Assembly (NCBI GenBank): GCA_024640205.1
Contig: JAHEFL010000089.1
Span: 1,485 to 6,831 of the forward strand
Reading direction: 5' to 3'
Origin: Flavobacteriales bacterium
GTDB taxonomy: Bacteria; Bacteroidota; Bacteroidia; Flavobacteriales_F; PHOS-HE28
Length of the DNA stretch: 5,347 bases
The notes under the pieces were generated by a model. That model worked only from the letters and a program-made list of their open reading frames with translations. It was not told the DNA's origin and searched no databases. The position numbers were made by a program, and so were the translations under genes. This document shows, one piece after another, positions 1-5,347 of the stretch (position 1 is the first letter of the stretch; every line of letters begins with the position of its first letter).

Positions 1-43
1 AAATCGGCAATGAGAACGATGAGTGCAATATGGAGAATCCCAT

Positions 44-442
44 CTATCGCTTCGCGTTGGCCGAACGGATGATCGTATAGAGCAAGGCGCGAACCTCATC
101 AAGTTTCTCCAAAAGGCCATTCTCGTACGGTAGGTCCGGTGACTCATTACACAGCCTCATCCAAAAACGGGTCTCACCTGCTTCCTTTTCGGCAATTCGC
201 AATTTGTTGATGAAGTCAGCCCTACTTGAAGGATGTTGAGCTTCGTGCACATTCGCTGAGATCGATGTCGCGCTGCGGAACAATTGCCTAGCCAGATCGG
301 GCCACCCCTCTTCCCGAAGTCGCTTGGTGAAAGGGACCACCCGAAGTGCCAACGCGAATGACTTATCAAGGACAGGGTTACGTCGGGCACTCTCATACTC
401 CGAAGCCCCTTCCTCCATAAGCCAATTCCCCTCTTTACTCAT
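44..442 (-). CDS. Four-helix-bundle protein (23S rRNA-IVS-type family)
   Basis: A small helical protein of 132 residues that resembles the four-helix-bundle family first noted in 23S rRNA intervening sequences and common as free-standing genes in Bacteroidota. Its molecular function is not known. The family signature is clear: NPVLDKSFALAL near residue 22, then LFRSATSISANVHEA around residues 54-68, then ADFINKLRIAEKEAGETRFW around 75-94. A final amphipathic helix leads to a basic end. The start is uncertain. ATG at 442 is used here; a TTG lies just before it, and an ATG at 418 is preceded about 9 bases upstream by GAGGGG and would give 124 residues. Homologous sequence begins only after all three, so the choice does not affect the fold. 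It ends in TAG. It lies 79 bases after the nucleoid-associated gene on the same strand, with no visible functional link. The family call is from remembered motifs. Confidence 0.85.
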   Translation of the reverse strand: MSKEGNWLMEEGASEYESARRNPVLDKSFALALRVVPFTKRLREEGWPDLARQLFRSATSISANVHEAQHPSSRADFINKLRIAEKEAGETRFWMRLCNESPDLPYENGLLEKLDEVRALLYTIIRSANAKR

Positions 443-522
443 CAATTGATCTCATTGAACTGATCGACGTGATCCATCACATTGAGCACACTGACCTTAT
501 TGACCACATTCTAGCAATTGCT
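441..522. repeat. Intergenic spacer with paired CAATTG palindromes and ATTGA words
   Basis: This covers the spacer between the nucleoid-associated gene and the four-helix-bundle gene. Two perfect 10-base palindromes bound it: ATCAATTGAT at 441-450, touching the ATG of the four-helix gene, and AGCAATTGCT at 513-522, touching the stop codon of the upstream gene. Their centres are 72 bases apart. Between them ATTGAAC (454), ATTGAGC (481) and ATTGACC (499) recur in the same orientation, and GTGAT-CC-ATCAC at 469-480 is an inverted repeat with a 2-base centre. There is no T tract after any of these, so they do not look like an intrinsic terminator. A role as operator or promoter for the small downstream gene is possible but only inferred; no Bacteroidota-type TAnnTTTG promoter element was seen. 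Short words like these can arise by chance in AT-rich DNA. Confidence 0.4.
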
Positions 523-1544
523 CACAGCTCCTGCTCGTAGTAGATCTTATAGAACTTCCGACCTGCCTCGTCCACCCCGTGCTCGATCTTGTTGCGGTCG
601 CCGTGGATGTAGATGTGGAAGTTCTTGTCCAACTTCAGCACGCTCTTGAACACGCGGGCCTGTTTCTTCACGGCATGGGATGAGATCTCGAAATTGTCCT
701 GAATGTCCACTTCGCGGCTCGCACCGAACCGATCCCCGAAACGCTGGTAGGAGCCGATCACGCTTTCCTCTTGGAACACTTCCTGCGCGAAGGATGCACG
801 ATCGAATTCGGTGTTCTTCTTGAAGTAATCCACCGATCGGTTGAGCAGATCGATCTGATCGGCCTTGGCGATCTCGAAATCCTGCGGCAACTGCTCGGTG
901 ATGAAGGCGCGGGTCAATTCCAGCACATTGCTCGTACTGTTCACATGATCCTTCTTCGAGCGCAGGCCGATGAAATCCCTGTGCCAGAACTCCGTGCTCC
1001 CTGGGCCATCGATCGTGAACAGGGTATAGTTCTCATCCGTGAAGAGTACCAAACAAGCCTTGGCCGGCTTGATCGTTCCCAGACCCCGTTTCAACTTCAT
1101 CCCCACGCTCTTACCGGCCACCTTGCTCTCAATGAAAACCTCCTTGTCATCGAACTTGTAGATACCGACGGCCGGATAGGCGGCAGAGCCCAGCTCCACG
1201 CCATCGAACTTCACCACGAACAAATCGCCGCCTTTCACTTCGTGCTCCGACGCCGCTAGGATCAGGTGTTTCGCGATGGACACCGAGGTGATCACGAGGT
1301 CCTCGCCATCCTCGACATTCTTGCACAGACCATGAAGTACACCTCTCCGAGCTCCCTTCACCCGAGCGAATTCGCACGTATGTGCGACGGCACTGAACGG
1401 CTTCAGGAAGAGTTTCCGCAGGAACTCCTGCTCCTCTGGTCCTTCCAGCACGGCACTGTAGTCGCTGAACACACTTTCCGCCTCACTCGCACCGATGCGA
1501 TGCAGCACGAACTCCTCGACTGTCGCTTCCTTTCCGTTCACCAT
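522..1544 (-). CDS. Nucleoid-associated protein, NdpA/YejK (37-kDa) family
   Basis: A 340-residue protein similar to the nucleoid-associated family of E. coli YejK/NdpA (about 335 residues), which localises to the bacterial nucleoid; its exact role is unsettled. The length fits a full single-family protein. Recognisable segments are FLRKLFLKPF at 41-50, the KHLILA region at 92-97, GGDLFVVKFDG at 105-115, FDDKEVFIESK near 131-141, DFIGLRSKKDHVNSTSN at 190-206, and the end GRKFYKIYYEQEL, which is typical of Bacteroidota homologues. No signal peptide or membrane segment is visible, so it should be cytoplasmic and DNA-associated. The ATG at 1544 has no Shine-Dalgarno sequence but is preceded by an AT-rich stretch (GATAAATAGAAC). 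It sits 62 bases after the Moco operon on the same strand, so it may have its own promoter or be read through. A role in Moco synthesis is not suggested. The family call rests on remembered similarity. Confidence 0.85.
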   Translation of the reverse strand: MVNGKEATVEEFVLHRIGASEAESVFSDYSAVLEGPEEQEFLRKLFLKPFSAVAHTCEFARVKGARRGVLHGLCKNVEDGEDLVITSVSIAKHLILAASEHEVKGGDLFVVKFDGVELGSAAYPAVGIYKFDDKEVFIESKVAGKSVGMKLKRGLGTIKPAKACLVLFTDENYTLFTIDGPGSTEFWHRDFIGLRSKKDHVNSTSNVLELTRAFITEQLPQDFEIAKADQIDLLNRSVDYFKKNTEFDRASFAQEVFQEESVIGSYQRFGDRFGASREVDIQDNFEISSHAVKKQARVFKSVLKLDKNFHIYIHGDRNKIEHGVDEAGRKFYKIYYEQEL

Positions 1545-1606
1545 GACACTCTAGTTCTATTTATCACCGCAAAGCCGCCAAGAGCGCGAACCCTTCAATA
1601 CCCCAC
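1545..1606. other. Intergenic gap after the Moco operon
   Basis: A 62-base gap between the moaCB stop codon and the start of the nucleoid-associated gene. On the minus strand it begins G-rich and ends AT-rich with GATAAATAGAAC about 8 bases before the ATG, where a promoter for the nucleoid-associated gene could lie. No matching TTTG or TTGACA box at proper spacing could be placed with confidence. On the plus strand CGC recurs at 1568, 1576 and 1585 within CCGCAAAGCCGCCAAGAGCG, giving a period of 8-9 bases. No stem-loop with a T tract is present, so there is no sign of a terminator for the operon. Confidence 0.35.
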
Positions 1607-2524
1607 TCAACTTCCATGGCGAAAGGCATGTTCCTGCACTTTGATCACATGCAGCACGAACGGGAAGAGCGCATCCATCGTTTCCTGGGCACCGCGTGTG
1701 GAGCCGGGTAACGTGATCACCAACGTACGGCCGATCATCCCTGCGATGCCGCGTGACATGATCGCCAATGGCATGCGTGCCTGACCATAGGCACGAGCCG
1801 CTTCCATGATCCCGGGTACTTCGCGGTCCAGGATAGGGGCAATGGCTTCAGGCGTACGATCACGCGGTGACAGACCTGTTCCACCAGTGCTGAGGATGAG
1901 ATCAAACCCTTCAGCCGCCCAAGCTTTCACTTGCGCCGCGATCTTCTCCGGCTCATCCGGTACCACTGTCGTACCGGAGCATTCAACCCCCAACTTTTTC
2001 AACCTATCCACAACCAGCAACCCACCCTTATCCTCCTTCTTTCCACTTGCCACGCCATCGCTGATCACCAGCACAGCAGCGTGCAGGGCTTTGTCGAAGT
2101 CATCCTTCCAATCGCTTTTGCCGCCTTTCTTCTCCACCAAACGGATGCGATCGATGGTGATGCCCTTGTCGATCGGCTTCAGCATGTCGTAGATCGTCAA
2201 GGCGGCGATGCTGGCTCCGTGCATCGCTTCCACCTCGACACCGGTACGGTATATCGTTCTCACCTTCACCGTTATCACGATGGACATGTCCTTTACCTCG
2301 AAGGCGAGGGCCGCATGTTCCACCGGCAGCGGATGACAATCCGGGATCAGCTCGGCGGTCTTCTTGATGCCGAAAAGACCCGCCACCCGAGCAGCCTCCA
2401 ACACGTCGCCTTTGGGCACACGCTTTTGCTTCACGGCAGCGATCGTTCCAGCCATGCTTACCGTTACGGTCGCTTCCGCGATCGCTTCACGGAGCGTGGT
2501 GGGCTTGTGGGTGATGTCGATCAT
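1607..2524 (-). CDS. moaCB: Bifunctional MoaC-MoaB molybdenum cofactor protein
   Basis: A fusion of two cytoplasmic Moco enzymes in 305 residues. Residues 1-140 are MoaC, which with MoaA converts GTP to cyclic pyranopterin monophosphate. Seen are MIDITHKPTTLREA at the start, KGDV (K38), DCHPL (H64), GVEVEA (E97, E99), IYDMLK (D113, K116) and EKKGGKS (K132), matching the catalytic residues known for E. coli MoaC. Residues 146-305 are a MoaB/MogA-type domain that binds molybdopterin and is expected to adenylylate it: VLVISDG at 151-157, STGGTGLSPRDRTPEA at 212-227 and TLPGSTRGAQE at 271-281. The MoaC part begins directly at the core fold and lacks the roughly 15-residue extension of the E. coli protein. 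The linker is short, only about 5-10 residues. The frame is open throughout, so this is a true fusion. The ATG at 2524 lies 33 bases after moaE with no Shine-Dalgarno; it is the last gene of the operon. Similar fusions are known in Bacteroidota. Confidence 0.95.
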   Translation of the reverse strand: MIDITHKPTTLREAIAEATVTVSMAGTIAAVKQKRVPKGDVLEAARVAGLFGIKKTAELIPDCHPLPVEHAALAFEVKDMSIVITVKVRTIYRTGVEVEAMHGASIAALTIYDMLKPIDKGITIDRIRLVEKKGGKSDWKDDFDKALHAAVLVISDGVASGKKEDKGGLLVVDRLKKLGVECSGTTVVPDEPEKIAAQVKAWAAEGFDLILSTGGTGLSPRDRTPEAIAPILDREVPGIMEAARAYGQARMPLAIMSRGIAGMIGRTLVITLPGSTRGAQETMDALFPFVLHVIKVQEHAFRHGS

Positions 2525-2557
2525 TTGCTTGTGGTCGGGATGAGAAATTTCACGCCC

Positions 2558-3013
2558 TTACGCGTTCCTCTTCCAGACATGGTCGTTATCCGAGAGGATC
2601 TCCTTGCCGAAGATCGGGAGTTGTTCCTTGACGGAATCCACGACCCATGCAACGGCTTCGCGCGCCTGCTTACGATGCGCTGCGCTGGCGAAGACCATGA
2701 AGCAGAGCTGTCCCGCTGCAATGCTGCCAAGGCTGTGGTGTACATGCAGACAGGTCATTTCGGGCCATCGCGTGAAAGCTTCCTCGCGGATGTCCGTCAT
2801 GCGCTCCAGTGCCATCTCACGGTACGCGGTGTATTCGATAGCGACGACGGCCCGGCCTTCGATCGCATCCGCGCGGACCTGCCCAAGAAAGATCTCATGG
2901 GCACCGATGTCCATCCGCGTCGCATGCTTGGCGATACTCTCCGAAACGAACGTTGGATCGATGGCTCCTTCGACGAAAATGTCCTTCACCTTATGCTTCT
3001 TCGCTTCGCTCAT
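2558..3013 (-). CDS. moaE: Molybdopterin synthase large (catalytic) subunit MoaE
   Basis: A 151-residue cytoplasmic subunit that, with thiocarboxylated MoaD, adds the two dithiolene sulfurs to cyclic pyranopterin monophosphate to form molybdopterin. The length is normal. Family motifs in order: GAHEIFLGQVR at 37-47, IEYTAYREMA at 59-68, HHSLG at 92-96 where many homologues have HRxG, SAAHR at 110-114, and VKEQLPIFGKE at 128-138. K129 matches the first active-site lysine (E. coli K119). At the second (E. coli K126, in a WKxE context) the residue here is G136, with the lysine one place later at K137. I believe HSLG and FGKE are common Bacteroidota variants rather than damage. The ATG overlaps the moaD stop by 4 bases (ATGA), which suggests translational coupling of the two subunits. 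GGAGG stands directly before the ATG, but this is the moaD Gly-Gly coding end and is too close to act as a ribosome site. Ends in TAA. Confidence 0.95.
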   Translation of the reverse strand: MSEAKKHKVKDIFVEGAIDPTFVSESIAKHATRMDIGAHEIFLGQVRADAIEGRAVVAIEYTAYREMALERMTDIREEAFTRWPEMTCLHVHHSLGSIAAGQLCFMVFASAAHRKQAREAVAWVVDSVKEQLPIFGKEILSDNDHVWKRNA

Positions 3014-3234
3014 CCTCCGGCGAATGGTGGCAGAACGGCGATCTCCTCCGATCCGGACAACGCGCGATCGCCATGCACGATGGTCCGGTCGATCGCGATG
3101 CTGTACGAAAGTCCCTTCAATCCCCGGATGCGATCCTGAAGCTGGCGGTCCAGGTCAGCGGTGGAGGTAGCCGGGATCTCCATATGGTCACTTCCGGCCT
3201 TTTCCGCGATCAGTCCGAATAGCAGCACCTTCAT
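3010..3234 (-). CDS. moaD: Molybdopterin synthase sulfur carrier subunit MoaD
   Basis: A 74-residue ubiquitin-fold sulfur carrier. It begins MKVLLFGLIAEKAG, the usual first beta strand and helix of MoaD, and ends PPFAGG, the hallmark C-terminus whose last glycine is adenylylated by MoeB and then thiocarboxylated. Residues near 49-54 (DRTIVH) and 62-68 (SEEIAVL) fit the later strands. The length is slightly short for the family (about 80) but complete. The Gly-Gly is followed directly by the stop codon, so no processing is needed. It starts 3 bases after the mobA stop and overlaps moaE by 4 bases. Because the window also holds its partner MoaE and a MoeB-like enzyme, a Moco role is preferred over the related ThiS role in thiamine synthesis. 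Confidence 0.93.
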   Translation of the reverse strand: MKVLLFGLIAEKAGSDHMEIPATSTADLDRQLQDRIRGLKGLSYSIAIDRTIVHGDRALSGSEEIAVLPPFAGG

Positions 3235-3237
3235 GCC

Positions 3238-3804
3238 TCAAAGATCGCCAGGCGCATTGATGTTGCGGAATAGATCGAGCGGCCACCCATCGGACCCCGG
3301 GATCATCTCCACATAACTCGTTCGCACCTGGGACAAGGCATCGCTCATCTTCAGGATGTCCATCTCCACGCACCGCCTGAACACCGGTTGCGCATTCCGA
3401 TGATAGGCGGCGGCCAGGGGTTCGATCAGTCCTTCGTGTCGCGGGACCACCGCCTCGGTCGCAGTGCCCAGCTGGGATATCAAGCGTTGGAAGAACGCCT
3501 CGGTCAAGCCCGGCAGGTCGACAGCGGTCACGAGCAAGCGGTCATTGCTGGCATAACGCATGGCTGTGGCCAACCCGCCCAAAGGTCCTTTTCCGGGCCA
3601 CTCATCCGCCACCACGAAGGGACCCACGGATCCATATTTTCCGGGATCCGCGATGACCAACAGTTCCTGCACATGCGGATCGAGCTTGTCCAAGGCACGA
3701 TCGAGAAGGGTGCGTCCATCGATCTCGATCATGGCCTTGTCGCGCCCCATCCTGAGGCTCTTCCCCCCTGCCAGGACCACCCCTGTCCAACCGGTTCTGT
3801 TCAT
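3238..3804 (-). CDS. mobA: Molybdenum cofactor guanylyltransferase MobA
   Basis: A 188-residue cytoplasmic nucleotidyltransferase that joins GMP from GTP to Mo-molybdopterin, giving the molybdopterin guanine dinucleotide cofactor used by DMSO-reductase-family enzymes. The nucleotide-binding start is classic: VVLAGGKSLRMGRDKA at 9-24. Next are GPLGGLATAM at 73-82, TAVDLP at 93-98 (D96 as the likely metal-binding aspartate), EPLAAAY at 128-134, and the closing LFRNINAPGDL at 178-188, a usual MobA ending. The length matches the family (about 190). The aspartate motif reads VDLP where CDxP is common, a mild change. The ATG at 3804 overlaps the moeA stop by 4 bases and has no Shine-Dalgarno. MocA, the cytidylyl homologue, is an alternative, but the ending and context favour MobA. 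Confidence 0.93.
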   Translation of the reverse strand: MNRTGWTGVVLAGGKSLRMGRDKAMIEIDGRTLLDRALDKLDPHVQELLVIADPGKYGSVGPFVVADEWPGKGPLGGLATAMRYASNDRLLVTAVDLPGLTEAFFQRLISQLGTATEAVVPRHEGLIEPLAAAYHRNAQPVFRRCVEMDILKMSDALSQVRTSYVEMIPGSDGWPLDLFRNINAPGDL

Positions 3805-4979
3805 CGTCCGGGAAGGTAGTGCACTTCCACACGCTCCCCGCTGCGCACCTCATGCGTTCCTTGGGACAAATACACCAGCGCGTTGGCCCGCACCAGGGAA
3901 GCGAGCATGTGCGATCCTTCGTCGCGCAACAAGGTCACCTCACCTCCGCGCACAAGGGCTGCCCGGAATTCGGCACGATCACCTTTCAGGTCGACGGGTC
4001 CGGTGATCGGGAGATCTTCCCGCTCAAGGAATGGCATTGAGGATCCTTGAAGGGCTCGCAGATAAGGCAGGACATATTCCCAGAAAAGGACCATGACGGC
4101 GCGCGGGTTCCCGGGTAAGCCAAAGACCGCCTTTTCATCCGATCGCCCGAAGAGCATGGGCTTACCTGGTTTCTGCGCAACACCGTGGAATACGATGCGC
4201 GTACCGAGATCCTCCAACGTGAACCGTACTCGGTCGTGATCACCTACCGAAACCCCCCCGGTCGTGATCACGACATCATGGTCCGTGATCGCGGAGCGGA
4301 ATACGCGGTGCAGCGCCTCATCCTCGTCAGGGGCATGGAACACGGTGCATTGCAGATCCATCCCGGCCAGCGCTGCGACCAGCATGGCATCATTACTACT
4401 GAAAATGTGGCCCTGTCGTGGATGCTCCGTGGATGTGAATTCACTGCCCGTTACCACCACCGCGATACGAGGCGCGCTGTGAACCGGTATACGCGATATC
4501 CCTACGCTCATCAGCAGCCCGATCGCTTCCGGACCAAGCCAGGTGCCTTGCGCAAGGACCGTATCACCCTTCCCGAACTGCTCTCCTTTCAGGCGTACGT
4601 TCCCACCCTGGCGCAGCCGATCATCGCTGTGTGAGATCATGCCGTTCCCGTGCCGCACATATTCCTGCATCACCACCGTATCGGCTCCATCGGGCAGCAT
4701 GGCGCCCGTGAAGATCCGAACGCATTCGTCGGCTTTCAACCCACGATCTATCACTTCACCCGCAGGAATTTCACCCACGACGGACCATTTCCTTTTTTGT
4801 TCACCAAAAGCGAACGCATAGCCATCGACCGCACTGTTATCGAACAACGGGTGATCAAAAGGTGCCAACACATCCCGTGACAGAAACCGTTGGATCGCTT
4901 TCCCGAACGGAACTTCAACGACCGCGCGGGGTGATGCTTCAGCCATCATCAGGCGCTTTGCCTCTTCCACCGTGATCAT
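3801..4979 (-). CDS. moeA: Molybdopterin molybdenumtransferase MoeA
   Basis: A 392-residue enzyme that inserts molybdate into adenylylated molybdopterin, giving Mo-molybdopterin; it acts in the cytoplasm as a dimer. Full length for the family (about 400). Seen in order: ITVEEAKRLM at 2-11; FDNSAVDGYA at 46-55 with the conserved aspartates; IPAGE at 71-75; RIFTGAMLPDGADTVVMQE at 88-106; the MoCF-type core with VVVTGSE at 174-180, IFSSND at 192-197, ITTGGVSVGDHD at 238-249, PGKPMLFGR at 271-279 and GLPGNPRAV at 287-295; and the C-terminal barrel-like domain from about 320 onward. An arginine (R293) follows GLPGNP, where small or aliphatic residues are usual. The ATG lies in a 4-base ATGA overlap with the upstream MoeB-like gene; AGGA about 10 bases ahead is a weak ribosome site. 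Its place between moeB and mobA matches the order of late Moco steps. Confidence 0.96.
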   Translation of the reverse strand: MITVEEAKRLMMAEASPRAVVEVPFGKAIQRFLSRDVLAPFDHPLFDNSAVDGYAFAFGEQKRKWSVVGEIPAGEVIDRGLKADECVRIFTGAMLPDGADTVVMQEYVRHGNGMISHSDDRLRQGGNVRLKGEQFGKGDTVLAQGTWLGPEAIGLLMSVGISRIPVHSAPRIAVVVTGSEFTSTEHPRQGHIFSSNDAMLVAALAGMDLQCTVFHAPDEDEALHRVFRSAITDHDVVITTGGVSVGDHDRVRFTLEDLGTRIVFHGVAQKPGKPMLFGRSDEKAVFGLPGNPRAVMVLFWEYVLPYLRALQGSSMPFLEREDLPITGPVDLKGDRAEFRAALVRGGEVTLLRDEGSHMLASLVRANALVYLSQGTHEVRSGERVEVHYLPGR

Positions 4980-5347
4980 GCGCCAGCCGTCCTGTCCGTA
5001 TATGTCGCGATGAGTTCCCCCTCATCCGGCGTTGGGGCCGCGATGCGCATCCAGCCTGCATTCCGGGCATCGATCAGATCCAGCGTGTCCGAAAAAGATC
5101 GATCCCCATCCAGGATCGCACGGATACGCATGGCCATCACCGAAGCGGCCAATGAGGTAACGTGCACCGGCACATCCTGCATGGAACATCCATCCTGTTC
5201 CTCCGCAGTGCGATGGGGGAAGAAGGAGCGCAGGGAAGCGCCGGTGCTGGACCCATCACGGGCCACATGAAGGCTCATCACCTGGATCTGATCGCGATGA
5301 ACGGATCCGCTGACAAGAGGTATCGCCAGCTCGCTGCAGACCCGGTC
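4976..5347 (-). CDS. moeB: MoeB/ThiF/HesA-type MoaD adenylyltransferase, C-terminal part (partial)
   Basis: The last 123 residues of an E1-like enzyme; the frame stays open to the right edge, so the N-terminal ATP-binding part lies outside. The visible part begins with VCSELAIPLVSGSVHRDQI, which matches the MoeB/ThiF segment just after the catalytic core. It then has FFP, a cysteine in EEQDGCSMQD (codon 5186-5188), a hydrophobic helix (VTSLAASVMAMRIRAIL) and the final LDLIDARNAGWMRI strand. MoeB adenylylates the MoaD C-terminus. Oddly, the zinc-binding CxxC before FP reads SLRS (codons 5225-5236), and the C-terminal CxxC is also missing: the tail after MRIAAP has no cysteine. There is no C-terminal rhodanese domain. 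A start at GTG 5281 would cut into the conserved segment and is not used. The ATGA overlap with moeA ties it to Moco synthesis rather than thiamine. The exact family assignment within ThiF/HesA/MoeB is inferred. Confidence 0.83.
   Translation of the reverse strand, partial: DRVCSELAIPLVSGSVHRDQIQVMSLHVARDGSSTGASLRSFFPHRTAEEQDGCSMQDVPVHVTSLAASVMAMRIRAILDGDRSFSDTLDLIDARNAGWMRIAAPTPDEGELIATYTDRTAGA

Noticed and set aside
1..43. A feature downstream of the four-helix-bundle gene at the left edge.
   Set aside because: Only 43 bases remain; no hairpin, repeat or coding start could be supported.
469..480. The GTGAT-CC-ATCAC inverted repeat as an intrinsic terminator for the nucleoid-associated gene.
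   Set aside because: The stem is only 5 bases with a 2-base loop, too tight to form, and no T tract follows on the minus strand.
771..1259. A 162-residue plus-strand open frame within the nucleoid-associated gene.
   Set aside because: It is antisense to a gene with good family similarity, and the translation shows no known motif.
1607..2524. A possible frameshift or sequencing error joining separate moaC and moaB genes.
   Set aside because: The frame is continuous, both halves keep their key residues, and MoaC-MoaB fusions are known in Bacteroidota.
1931..3139. A 402-residue open frame on the plus strand across moaCB, moaE and moaD.
   Set aside because: It runs antisense over three well-supported genes whose motifs are clear. 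Its translation is rich in His, Arg and Leu with no recognisable domain, as expected for the reverse frame of GC-rich genes.
4185..4634. Plus-strand open frames opposite moeA.
   Set aside because: MoeA is unmistakable on the other strand; these are reverse-frame shadows without family features.
4976..5281. A complete 101-residue gene starting at GTG 5281.
   Set aside because: The frame is open for 22 more codons to the window edge, and these encode a conserved MoeB/ThiF segment (CSELAIPLVSGSVHRDQI), so the gene is cut by the edge rather than starting there.

Overview
The window reads as an ordinary chromosomal segment of a bacterium, most likely a Bacteroidota member of moderately high GC (Flavobacteriales-like is my guess, not proven). 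The reasons are a fused MoaC-MoaB protein, a small four-helix-bundle protein of the 23S rRNA-IVS type, an NdpA-like nucleoid-associated protein ending in a KIYYEQ-type tail, MoaE with HSLG and FGKE motif variants, and an almost complete lack of well-placed Shine-Dalgarno sequences. All genes are on the minus strand, so transcription runs from the right edge to the left.

Right part, about 1607-5347: a compact molybdenum cofactor (Moco) operon. In transcription order it holds the C-terminal part of a MoeB/ThiF/HesA-type adenylyltransferase (cut by the right edge), moeA, mobA, moaD, moaE and a moaC-moaB fusion. Three junctions (moeB/moeA, moeA/mobA, moaD/moaE) are 4-base ATGA overlaps, mobA/moaD is separated by 3 bases and moaE/moaCB by 33, which supports one co-transcribed unit.

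How they fit together: MoaC (with MoaA, not seen here) makes cyclic pyranopterin monophosphate. MoeB activates the C-terminal Gly-Gly of MoaD so that it can carry sulfur. MoaD and MoaE form molybdopterin synthase. The MoaB/MogA-like half of the fusion and MoeA adenylylate molybdopterin and insert molybdate. MobA adds GMP to give the guanine dinucleotide form of Moco, which implies a DMSO-reductase-family molybdoenzyme in the same genome. Only MoaA is missing from the set; it may lie beyond the right edge or elsewhere.

Left part, 1-1606: after a 62-base gap comes a 340-residue nucleoid-associated protein (NdpA/YejK family). It is followed by a 79-base AT-richer intergenic stretch with two CAATTG-centred palindromes and repeated ATTGA words, then a small four-helix-bundle protein of unknown function.

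I found no RNA gene, insertion sequence, CRISPR array or convincing terminator, and no clearly new biological system. The points most worth a second look are the MoeB-like protein that has lost its zinc-binding cysteines (the first CxxC reads SLRS), the altered second-lysine site in MoaE, and the symmetric spacer at 441-522.
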